DNA of 23,471 nt from a virus, in IMG/VR virus record IMGVR_UViG_3300025785_000099, positions 1-23,471 of that record; one strand, written 5' to 3'. Shown here piece by piece: positions 1-6,136 of this stretch (positions are counted from its first letter, which is position 1; each line of letters starts with the position of its first letter). The position numbers and the translations under genes are program-made. The notes under the pieces are model-generated. The model was not told where the DNA came from, searched no databases, and saw nothing but the letters and a program-made list of their open reading frames with translations.

Positions 1-168
1 ACGGTGCATAGGATGTGCATGAGCCGCATCTGTCTTTTCGTGTTCGCGTAGTTCTTTTTCTAAACCCGCAACTTTGCGAGCTTCTGCTTTCCATTCACGT
101 TCGATAACGTAGTTTGAAGGTTCACGGTGTTTGGGCTTTTCAGCTTTAACAGAAAATTTGGTTGCCAT
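1..168 (-). CDS. Hypothetical protein, 5' part only (runs off left edge)
   Basis: An open minus-strand frame starts with ATG at 168 and continues for 56 codons to the window edge with no stop. GGAG lies 7 bases upstream of the ATG on the minus strand, a good ribosome binding site. The visible protein begins MATKFSVKAEKPKHREPSNY and is very hydrophilic, rich in Lys, Glu, Arg and His, with a probable helical stretch (EWKAEARKVAGLEKELREHE) at residues 26-45. I recognise no family. It is the only gene here on the minus strand, so it marks a transcriptional divergence point next to the late structural genes. The C-terminus is outside the window. Confidence 0.6.
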   Translation of the reverse strand, partial: MATKFSVKAEKPKHREPSNYVIEREWKAEARKVAGLEKELREHEKTDAAHAHPMHR

Positions 169-186
169 TGGAAAAACTCCTATAAT
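158..186 (+). promoter_or_regulatory. Candidate sigma70-type promoter, divergent region
   Basis: TATAAT at 181-186 is a perfect -10 hexamer. TTGGTT at 158-163, 17 bases upstream, matches only half of the -35 consensus. A transcript starting near 193 would reach the ATG at 233 with a leader of about 40 bases. On the other strand, TTGCCA (complement of 201-206) and TATAGG (complement of 179-184), 16 bases apart, could serve the minus-strand gene, so the two promoters may overlap back to back. This rests on sequence match only. Confidence 0.35.
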
Positions 187-232
187 GTGTGTGCCGATTA
201 TGGCAAATTTTTCTTTGCAAAGGAAATTGAAA

Positions 233-562
233 ATGGGTTACCCAAATATGGAAAAAGAACCGAAGGGCGCTAAATCAAGCGACCGTACTGGTGAAAAGAA
301 AATTCATGTGTCTAAAGTTGACCGTGAAGCCTACGAGCCTGGCGTGTCTGGCGAGAAAATGCCCAAGGGTGTTTTGTCTAGCGATACATCTGGCGAGCGC
401 AAGGCTAAGATTGTTGGCGGCGTTGCTATGGGCAAGGCTGACAGCATCGGTTCACGCGATGGTTCACACATGGGTCGCGTTGATGGTCGTTGCGGCGAGA
501 TGAACACTGGTTCGTCTGAAAAAGTCGTGTACGATCACAAACGTAGCGATTATGGTAAGTAA
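233..562 (+). CDS. Hypothetical hydrophilic protein with internal repeat
   Basis: A 109-aa protein. I chose ATG 233 because AAAGGA lies at 220-225 just upstream; the frame extends further upstream only through a TTG at 131, which would overlap the divergent gene. The protein is charged, Gly/Ser/Lys rich, and has no hydrophobic segment. A 14-residue motif occurs twice: PKGAKSSDRTGEKK at residues 10-23 and PKGVLSSDTSGERK at 44-57. The C-terminal half is Gly-rich with a single Cys (about residue 88). It probably lacks a conventional globular core, but that is inference. It is followed by a hairpin, so it may be its own transcription unit. Function unknown. Confidence 0.65.
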   Translation: MGYPNMEKEPKGAKSSDRTGEKKIHVSKVDREAYEPGVSGEKMPKGVLSSDTSGERKAKIVGGVAMGKADSIGSRDGSHMGRVDGRCGEMNTGSSEKVVYDHKRSDYGK

Positions 563-569
563 TGCGAAA

Positions 570-597
570 CCCCAAGAGTCAGTCGGGACTCAAGGGG
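570..597 (+). terminator. Intergenic hairpin, weak terminator or processing stem
   Basis: CCCC (570-573) pairs with GGGG (594-597) and GAGTC (576-580) with GACTC (587-591), separated by a symmetrical AA/AA internal loop (574-575 and 592-593) and closed by a six-base loop. Only CTTCT follows instead of a U-run, so it is a poor intrinsic terminator; it could be an RNA-stability or processing element. It sits between the stop at 562 and the next ATG at 626. Confidence 0.4.
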
Positions 598-625
598 CTT
601 CTAGGCACAACAAAAAGAGGTTGTC

Positions 626-844
626 ATGCTTGGTGAACATTGTAAGTCTTGTATCTACTTCAAAGATACAGAAAGAGGCTCATTAGGAGTCTGTCGGCGT
701 TTCCCAGCTCACCATAACAAAAGTCGTGAGGACTGGTGCGGTGAATTCAAAGCTGAAATGCTGGCGCTGCCTGTTGTAGATATGCAACGCAAGCCAGGTC
801 GCCCAAAGAAAGAGGTACAGAATGTACAAGCCTCTGAAGGATAA
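626..844 (+). CDS. Small four-cysteine protein with AT-hook-like tail
   Basis: A 72-aa protein with an AGAGG ribosome binding site at 616-620, six bases before the ATG. Cysteines fall at 6, 9, 23 and 38 in the pattern CKSC ... GVCRRFP ... DWCGEF, a spacing seen in small phage and bacterial proteins that probably bind a metal or an iron-sulfur centre through four Cys; the ligand is inference. Residues 55-62 (RKPGRPKK) resemble an AT-hook, with the GRP core flanked by basic residues, suggesting minor-groove DNA contact. The 3' end overlaps the next gene by 23 bases in a different frame, implying coupled translation. No more specific function can be given. Confidence 0.75.
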   Translation: MLGEHCKSCIYFKDTERGSLGVCRRFPAHHNKSREDWCGEFKAEMLALPVVDMQRKPGRPKKEVQNVQASEG

Positions 845-1106
845 AGTCATTGTTAAGCCTGAAAAGCGGTTTACATCTGAATCGCTGGATTTAAGCATAG
901 TGGCTGGCGCGGAAACTACTGGATACATTACCGCCGTGGGTGATGATGCTGCGGCGCATGGCTTAAATGTGGGCGATAAAGTACACTTTGGCACGATTGC
1001 TGACACATATAAAGATGAGTATTTGAAATATCACGACTTCAAAGAAAACGGCGAACGCTATCTAGTGATGAGTTGGCAAGATATTTGCTTTGTGGAAGAA
1101 GCATGA
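822..1106 (+). CDS. groES: GroES-like co-chaperonin
   Basis: A 94-aa protein, the usual length of a 10-kDa co-chaperonin. Visible landmarks in order: N-terminal strand PLKDKVIVKP (residues 4-13); a mobile-loop region at about 17-32 containing SIVAG, where GroES has the IVL tripeptide that docks on GroEL (here I-V-A); the core GYITAVG (34-40); NVGDKVHFG (49-57); and the C-terminal LVMSWQDICFVEE (81-93), matching the GroES LIMSESDI... end. The known role is to cap the GroEL ring and fold substrates; phage versions such as T4 gp31 adapt host GroEL to the phage coat protein. No groEL is visible, so it would work with the host chaperonin. AGAGG lies before the ATG. It overlaps the gene before by 23 bases and the gene after by 4 (ATGA). 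Confidence 0.85.
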   Translation: MYKPLKDKVIVKPEKRFTSESLDLSIVAGAETTGYITAVGDDAAAHGLNVGDKVHFGTIADTYKDEYLKYHDFKENGERYLVMSWQDICFVEEA

Positions 1107-1321
1107 ACGAGGCATACAAGCTATTGTGGTTTCACGACTGCGCTGTAAAGCAAATGGAATGGCTGAAAGCGAACGGTGGCAGCTATGAGATGGTTGAATC
1201 GTTCAAAGAGTTTGTGAACAGTTACGCAACAAAGATCAAGGAAATCAAAGATGCCGTTAATCAAGAGCAAATCAGACAAAGCGTTCAAAGAGAACATCAA
1301 AGCGGAAGTGAAGGCGGGTAA
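1103..1321 (+). CDS. Hypothetical 72-aa protein
   Basis: The chosen ATG at 1103 overlaps the co-chaperonin stop (ATGA) and has GGAAG just upstream; a TTG at 1073 would extend it but has no support. The protein starts MNEAYKLLWFHDCAVKQMEW and looks alpha-helical and charged, without Cys pairs or a membrane segment. Its last 23 codons lie under the start of the 47-aa gene at 1251, in a different frame. In that zone composition becomes Gln/Ser/Gly rich, so the C-terminus may be poorly constrained. No family recognised. Confidence 0.6.
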   Translation: MNEAYKLLWFHDCAVKQMEWLKANGGSYEMVESFKEFVNSYATKIKEIKDAVNQEQIRQSVQREHQSGSEGG

Positions 1322-1394
1322 ACCTGTCAAGCAAGCCGTGGCAATTGCATACTCTGAAAAGCGGGAAGCTGCCAAAAAGCCTAAAAAGAAATAA
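1251..1394 (+). CDS. Small basic protein (47 aa), overlapping gene
   Basis: ATG at 1251, with AAGGA at 1238-1242 at good spacing, opens a 47-codon frame ending in TAA at 1392-1394. The protein begins MPLIKSKSDKAFKENIKAEV, continues KAGKPVKQAVAIAYSEKR and ends in a Lys-rich tail (AAKKPKKK). This pattern, with KSxSxKAFxxNI, KAGKPxKQAVAIAYS and a basic tail, recurs as a small stand-alone protein in many environmental phages as I remember them; its function is unknown to me. Net charge is strongly positive, so nucleic-acid binding is possible. It overlaps the preceding gene by 71 bases in another frame. Confidence 0.75.
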   Translation: MPLIKSKSDKAFKENIKAEVKAGKPVKQAVAIAYSEKREAAKKPKKK

Positions 1395-1417
1395 AATCGG
1401 GTAAACCGAGGATTTCT

Positions 1418-2212
1418 ATGCCAACATTAGCCGACTTGCTGCAACTTCAACAAAATGCCAACGCTTATGTTGGCTATCCGCAATTGCAGCGCCAAGCAGC
1501 AAGGATGCAGCAAGCGCAAGCTGGAAGAATTCCTGAAAACTTGCAAGACCCAAGAACTTATGGTTTTGTGCGGGGAATGTTGGGAAGTAGCCCTGATGAT
1601 TTGGGAATGAGTGTAATGTCCCCAAATACAGCAAAAGCTAAAGAAGCTGCTTATTACGGCAATCAATTGTCTAATCTTGCTCAAATTGCGCCAGCCGCTG
1701 CGCCTGCGCTTAAGGGTTATGGAAAACTTGCTGGCGAAGCTATAAATGACGCTATGGTTTATGGTACAGGCCCATTAGCCAAAATAACACCACAATCCAT
1801 GAAAATGGTTGAGGATACGGCTTATAAAGGTAGTCACGTTGCGCCAAATTGGAAAACTTACGGTGCGCCATTACATGATCTAACACAAATCATGCCAGCA
1901 GACGTTTATTCTCAATCTGGTAAAGAACTTTATGGTGTTGGTGATAGATTAACTGATTCTGAATGGCGAATTGCCGCCCTAAAAGCTAGAAACAAACCAG
2001 ACGCAATGATTGACGTTTATCGTGCTGTACCGAAAGGCGTGAAAGACATTAATCATGGCGATTGGGTAACAACAAGCCCTAACTATGCTAAATGGCATGG
2101 TGAGAACGTCTTGGATGGTGATTACGATATTGTAAAAAAATCCGTAAAAGCCAAAACTCTTTCAACAGAAGGTTATCCGTATGAATTCGGATATCACGAA
2201 AATAATGACTGA
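1418..2212 (+). CDS. Putative mono-ADP-ribosyltransferase, possible virion cargo
   Basis: A 264-aa protein; GAGG at 1408-1411 precedes the ATG. The C-terminal part has the layout of R-S-E type ADP-ribosyltransferases: VYRAVPKG with Arg202, then GDWVTTSPNYA with the S-T-S-like TTS at 218-220, and YEFGYHE with candidate catalytic Glu256. Such enzymes move ADP-ribose from NAD+ to a target protein; T4 Alt, ModA and ModB are phage examples that modify host RNA polymerase and other proteins. The N-terminus (TLADLLQLQQNANAY) followed by a Gln/Ala-rich helix resembles the 445-aa putative ejection protein at 18433. No signal peptide is visible. The gene is richer in A+T than the terminase genes after it. 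The fold is an inference from motifs; activity and target are unknown. Confidence 0.6.
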   Translation: MPTLADLLQLQQNANAYVGYPQLQRQAARMQQAQAGRIPENLQDPRTYGFVRGMLGSSPDDLGMSVMSPNTAKAKEAAYYGNQLSNLAQIAPAAAPALKGYGKLAGEAINDAMVYGTGPLAKITPQSMKMVEDTAYKGSHVAPNWKTYGAPLHDLTQIMPADVYSQSGKELYGVGDRLTDSEWRIAALKARNKPDAMIDVYRAVPKGVKDINHGDWVTTSPNYAKWHGENVLDGDYDIVKKSVKAKTLSTEGYPYEFGYHENND

Positions 2213-2675
2213 AGTAAAACGCCCAGTAGGTAGACCAAGCCTGTTCAAAGAAGAATACTCTGATCAATTGATTGAGTATTTTGATATTGAGCCGTATGAG
2301 CGCAGACCTTTATTGGATGCTCAAGGTAATGAAAAAGGCTCAGAGATTGTTGCTGCCAAATTTCCTACATTGGCACGTTTTGCCATAAAAATAGGCGTGA
2401 CAAGAGAGACGCTTCATGAATGGGCGACAGCCAAAAATGAGGATGGAGAACTAAAGCATCCTGATTTTTCTTACGCCTATAAAAGAGCAAAAGATTTTCA
2501 AGAGGCAATACTTGTTGAGGGCGCAATGGCTAACGCATTTCATGCCAATTTCAGCATCTTTACCGCTAAAAACGTATTGGGATGGCGAGACAAGATGGAG
2601 CAGGAAATTACAGGGGTGGATGGTGCTCCATTGCTGACAGGCATCCAAGTCACATTCGTCAAACCTAATGAGTGA
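2181..2675 (+). CDS. terS: Terminase small subunit
   Basis: A 164-aa protein placed directly before the large terminase, matching the size of P22 gp3 (162 aa). Residues 14-35 (RPVGRPSLFKEEYSDQL) lead to an insert, then a helix-turn-helix-like segment, FPTLARFAIKIGVTRETLHEWA in pieces at 61-82, and the conserved-looking NANFSIFTAKNVLGWRDK region (here HANFSIFTAK, NVLGWRDK at 121-138). The small subunit recognises packaging sites on phage DNA and hands it to the large subunit. I used ATG 2181 because AGAAGG lies 8 bases upstream; ATG 2205 (MTEVKRPVGRPS) is a plausible alternative and would make an 8-base overlap with the upstream stop. It overlaps the large subunit by 8 bases (ATGAGTGA). Confidence 0.85.
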   Translation: MNSDITKIMTEVKRPVGRPSLFKEEYSDQLIEYFDIEPYERRPLLDAQGNEKGSEIVAAKFPTLARFAIKIGVTRETLHEWATAKNEDGELKHPDFSYAYKRAKDFQEAILVEGAMANAFHANFSIFTAKNVLGWRDKMEQEITGVDGAPLLTGIQVTFVKPNE

Positions 2676-3963
2676 CGTAAAGACCGCCATTGCTAACGCA
2701 CAGTTTCCAGCCAAGCTGGAGTGCTTATTCAACCCTAAGAATTCCCGCTATCGAGTGCTGTATGGTGGTCGTGGCGGCGCTAAGTCATGGGGGGTGGCTA
2801 GAGCATTGCTGATTAAAGGCGCTCAAGCACCATTGCGGATTCTTTGCGCTCGTGAGTTTCAGACTTCTATCAAAGATTCAGTCCACAAGCTGCTGTGCGA
2901 CCAGATCGTTGATATGGGTTTGGCTGGCTTTTACGAGATTACCGAGAAGTCCATCAAAGGCAAAAACGGCACAGAGTTCTTTTTTGTTGGCCTACGGAAC
3001 AACGTGGTTAACGTCAAATCCATTGAGGGCGTGGATGTGTGTTGGGTTGAAGAAGCACAGACGGTCAGCCGCAATAGCTGGAACGTGCTGATTCCTACCA
3101 TTCGTAAGGAGCAGTCCGAGATTTGGGTGACGTTTAACCCCGAGTTGGAGACAGACGAGACTTACCAGCGGTTTGTGGCTAACCCACCCGCCAACGCCAT
3201 TGTCCAAAAGATCAATTGGTCGGATAACCCTTGGTTTCCTGATACGCTCAAAGACGAGATGCTGGCGCTAAAGTCACGCGACCCTGCGGCGCATAGAATC
3301 GTTTGGGAAGGCTTCTGCCGCATGACGGTGGACGGTGCTATCTTCGGCAAAGAAATGCAAATGGCCGAGTTGGACAGCCGAATCACTAACGTGCCATACG
3401 ATGCTTCTAAGCCTGTTCACGCCGTATTCGACTTGGGTTGGGCAGATATGACCTCAGTCTGGTTTGTTCAGTTTATTGGCATGGAAACACGCCTGATTCG
3501 CTACATTGAGGTCAATCAAACCACAATGACGGACATTCTGGCGAAGATGCAGACCTACGGCTATCTCTACGATACCCTATGGTTGCCACACGATGCCCAA
3601 AATAAGACGCTGGCATCGTCAGGTCGCAGTATTGAGGACATTGTGAGGGCAGCAGGCTACAAGACTAAGGTTTTGGAGCGTGTGCCTGTGGTGGATTCGA
3701 TCAACGCTGCAAGAACGATATTCAGGTCGTGTTATTTTGATAGAGATAATTGTGCCGAAGGGTTACAATGCCTCCGACACTATCGTTATGAAGTTGACTC
3801 CGAGACAGGCCAATTTAGCAGAACGCCTCTCCATGACCATTACAGTCACGGTGCAGACGCATTTAGATATATCGGGTTAATGGTGAATGAGCCTAGAGGC
3901 AGGCAGCGTCAAAAATCTGTGCCGCAGAACTATGGCGGCGCACACTCTTGGATGGGTAATTAA
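2668..3963 (+). CDS. terL: Terminase large subunit (ATPase and nuclease)
   Basis: A 431-aa protein. The ATPase domain shows Walker A GGRGGAKS at 33-40, Walker B with the catalytic acid in VDVCWVEEAQ at 122-131, and the coupling motif WVTFNPE at 153-159. The C-terminal RNase H-like nuclease shows acidic residues in VFDLGWAD (Asp255), WLPHDAQ (Asp309) and SHGADAFRY (Asp397). It resembles the PBSX/XtmB-like group of large terminases. It cuts concatemeric phage DNA and pumps it through the portal by ATP hydrolysis. The length is complete. Its start overlaps the small subunit stop, so translation is probably coupled; no clear independent ribosome binding site is visible. The portal gene follows with no gap. 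Confidence 0.95.
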   Translation: MSDVKTAIANAQFPAKLECLFNPKNSRYRVLYGGRGGAKSWGVARALLIKGAQAPLRILCAREFQTSIKDSVHKLLCDQIVDMGLAGFYEITEKSIKGKNGTEFFFVGLRNNVVNVKSIEGVDVCWVEEAQTVSRNSWNVLIPTIRKEQSEIWVTFNPELETDETYQRFVANPPANAIVQKINWSDNPWFPDTLKDEMLALKSRDPAAHRIVWEGFCRMTVDGAIFGKEMQMAELDSRITNVPYDASKPVHAVFDLGWADMTSVWFVQFIGMETRLIRYIEVNQTTMTDILAKMQTYGYLYDTLWLPHDAQNKTLASSGRSIEDIVRAAGYKTKVLERVPVVDSINAARTIFRSCYFDRDNCAEGLQCLRHYRYEVDSETGQFSRTPLHDHYSHGADAFRYIGLMVNEPRGRQRQKSVPQNYGGAHSWMGN

Positions 3964-6069
3964 ATGGCTGAATTCAATGAAAGCTCTTTGAGCGATTACG
4001 ACCCTCGAATTGACGAGGCTATCCAGTTTTTGCGTTTGGCGAACGATGCCGACACAATGAATCGCCAAGAAGCATTGGAAGATTTGAAGTTTGTCAACGG
4101 CGACCAATGGCCTGTTGAACTGCAAAACAGCCGCAACCTTGAATCTCGCCCTGTGCTGACGATTAACAAACTTGATGGTTATTGCCGCCAAGTGGTCAAC
4201 CAGATTCGCCAGCAGCGCCCACGCCCTAAAGTGCATGGCATGAACAGCCAAGCAGACGAAAAGACCGCGCAAGTCATCCAAGGCATCATCCGCCACATTG
4301 AAGCCAATTCCAATGCTGATAACGCCTATGACACAGCCACAGATTACGCTGTTCGCATGGGTTGGGGCTATATCCGTCTGCGTACAGATTACGTGAGTGA
4401 CGACTCATTTGACCAAGAAATCTACATTGAGCCGATTGACAACCCATTCACCGTCTATTACGACATTAACTCAATCATGCCTGATGGGTCTGATGCAGAG
4501 CGTTGTTTGATTACAACAATGATGCGTAAGGCTGATTTCAGCAAGCTCTACCCTGATGCTGAAGTCACATCGTTCACACAGCGCGGCACTGGTGACAGCC
4601 AATCGGAATGGATTACCAAAGAGGATATTCGCCTCGCTGAGTATTACTACATGGTGCGTGAACGCGCCAAACTGTATATGCTCAGTGACGGTTCGGCTAC
4701 CTTTGCGACTGACAAAGACTTTTTCAAACGCCTTGAAAACATGGGCATTGAGATCATTGACGAGCGTGAGTCGGTCAAGAAGTCGGTTAAGTACTGCAAA
4801 CTGACAGCCAACGAGATTTTGGAAGAAGGCGAATGGGCGGGTAAATACCTACCCATTATTCCTGTTTACGGTCGCCATGTGATTGTGGGCGACAAGCGCA
4901 AAAAGTTCGGAATGGTGCGTCACGCCAAAGATGCCCAACGTATGTACAACTTCTGGCAAACCTCGCTGACTGAATCAGTCGCCCTTGCGCCCAAAGCCAA
5001 GTGGATTATGGCTGAAGGCCAAGATGAGGGGCATGAAAACGATTGGGCGCAGGCCAACATCAAGTCATTCCCGCTGTTGCGCTACAAACAGACGGACATT
5101 GACGGTCGCCAAGCGCCACCGCCTACCCGCTTGCAGCCAGAGCCACCGCCTGCTGGCATTTTGGAGGCCACAGGGCTAATTGACCAAGATATTAAGGTCT
5201 TGATGGGTGTGTTTGACCCTGCTCAACTGAAGCAAGGCAACATTTCAGGCAAGGCTTTGAACGGTCAGCAACAGCAAGTCGACCTCAACAACTTTGACTT
5301 TTACGACAATTTGTGTAAATCGCAGGCTCAAGTGGCTCGTGCCATTCTTGACCTTATCCCCAAAATCTACGATACCGAGCGTGTTATGCGGATTATTGGC
5401 GATGACGGTAAGCCTGAGTTGGTGACGGTTAACGAGCGTGATGCCGTGAACAACCTCATGAAAAACGACTTGACTGTGGGTCTTTACGATGTGGTGATGG
5501 ACACAGGCCCAGGCTACAACAGCAAGCGCCAAGAGGCTTTGGAGACCATTACGCCCATCTTGTCGGCAGACCCACAGCTTATGTCTCAGATTGGCGATTT
5601 GTGGTTCAGGAACATGGACTTCCCTGGCGCAGACGTTATCGCAGACCGCTTGGCTACGCTCAACCCATTGTCTAAGATTGACGAAAAATCGGATGTGCCA
5701 CCGCAAATCCAGATGGCTATGGCTCAGGCTCAGGCGCAAGTCCAACAAATGCAGCAGAAAATGCAGCAAATGGAAATTGCCATGAAACAACGTGCTGACA
5801 TCGAGCAAGTCAAGCAAGACGCTGAGACTAAGCGCGAACTGATGCGCCAGACAGCCAAGGCACACAATACCGAGACAATGGCAGAGGTCAAGGTTAACGA
5901 CCAGAATACCCGCGCCATTACTTCACAAAACAAAGTGGAAATTGAAGCGATCATGGAATTGCTGCTTCACCACATGGACACCAAGCGTCTTGAGAAGGAA
6001 ATTCAAGTGCGTAATGCGGAACAATACGCTTATGCAAATCAGGCTAATCAAGACATTGCAAATCAATAA
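3964..6069 (+). CDS. Portal protein, P22 type
   Basis: A 701-aa protein (P22 gp1 is 725 aa) beginning one base after the terminase stop. The N-terminal region contains EALEDLKFVNGDQWP and RPVLTINKLDGYCRQVVNQI followed by RQQRPRPKVHG, the typical start of P22-type portals. A middle region includes IEPIDNPFTVYYDINS and the stem/wing features expected of the family. From about residue 580 the sequence turns Gln/Met/Ala rich (AQAQAQVQQMQQKMQQMEIA) and is probably a long coiled-coil barrel, as in the P22 portal C-terminus. The dodecameric ring sits at one capsid vertex, conducts DNA and anchors the tail and terminase. Assignment rests on remembered family signatures plus position. Confidence 0.9.
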   Translation: MAEFNESSLSDYDPRIDEAIQFLRLANDADTMNRQEALEDLKFVNGDQWPVELQNSRNLESRPVLTINKLDGYCRQVVNQIRQQRPRPKVHGMNSQADEKTAQVIQGIIRHIEANSNADNAYDTATDYAVRMGWGYIRLRTDYVSDDSFDQEIYIEPIDNPFTVYYDINSIMPDGSDAERCLITTMMRKADFSKLYPDAEVTSFTQRGTGDSQSEWITKEDIRLAEYYYMVRERAKLYMLSDGSATFATDKDFFKRLENMGIEIIDERESVKKSVKYCKLTANEILEEGEWAGKYLPIIPVYGRHVIVGDKRKKFGMVRHAKDAQRMYNFWQTSLTESVALAPKAKWIMAEGQDEGHENDWAQANIKSFPLLRYKQTDIDGRQAPPPTRLQPEPPPAGILEATGLIDQDIKVLMGVFDPAQLKQGNISGKALNGQQQQVDLNNFDFYDNLCKSQAQVARAILDLIPKIYDTERVMRIIGDDGKPELVTVNERDAVNNLMKNDLTVGLYDVVMDTGPGYNSKRQEALETITPILSADPQLMSQIGDLWFRNMDFPGADVIADRLATLNPLSKIDEKSDVPPQIQMAMAQAQAQVQQMQQKMQQMEIAMKQRADIEQVKQDAETKRELMRQTAKAHNTETMAEVKVNDQNTRAITSQNKVEIEAIMELLLHHMDTKRLEKEIQVRNAEQYAYANQANQDIANQ

Positions 6070-6073
6070 AATC

Positions 6074-6116
6074 AGTAGCATAATGGCTACTAAACCTTAC
6101 CTGTGAGGTACACAGG
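6074..6116 (+). promoter_or_regulatory. Two adjacent hairpins before the scaffold gene
   Basis: AGTAGC (6074-6079) pairs with GCTACT (6086-6091), loop ATAATG. CCTGTG (6100-6105) pairs with CACAGG (6111-6116), loop AGGTA. Neither is followed by a U-run. CATAAT at 6079-6084, with TTGCAA at 6056-6061 and a 17-base spacer, is a weak promoter match overlapping the first stem. The 67-base gap is the largest in this part of the operon, which makes a regulatory role plausible. Confidence 0.3.
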
Positions 6117-6136
6117 GTTAAATCGTTGGGAAACGT

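Noticed and set aside
131-232. Upstream extension of the 109-aa gene to TTG 131
   Set aside because: It overlaps the divergent minus-strand gene, lacks a ribosome binding site and would include the likely promoter.
5245-5865. A 206-codon minus-strand frame under the portal gene
   Set aside because: It lies wholly opposite the portal coding region, is rich in Leu, His and Val as expected from the complement of Gln- and Asp-rich coding sequence, and has no plausible context.
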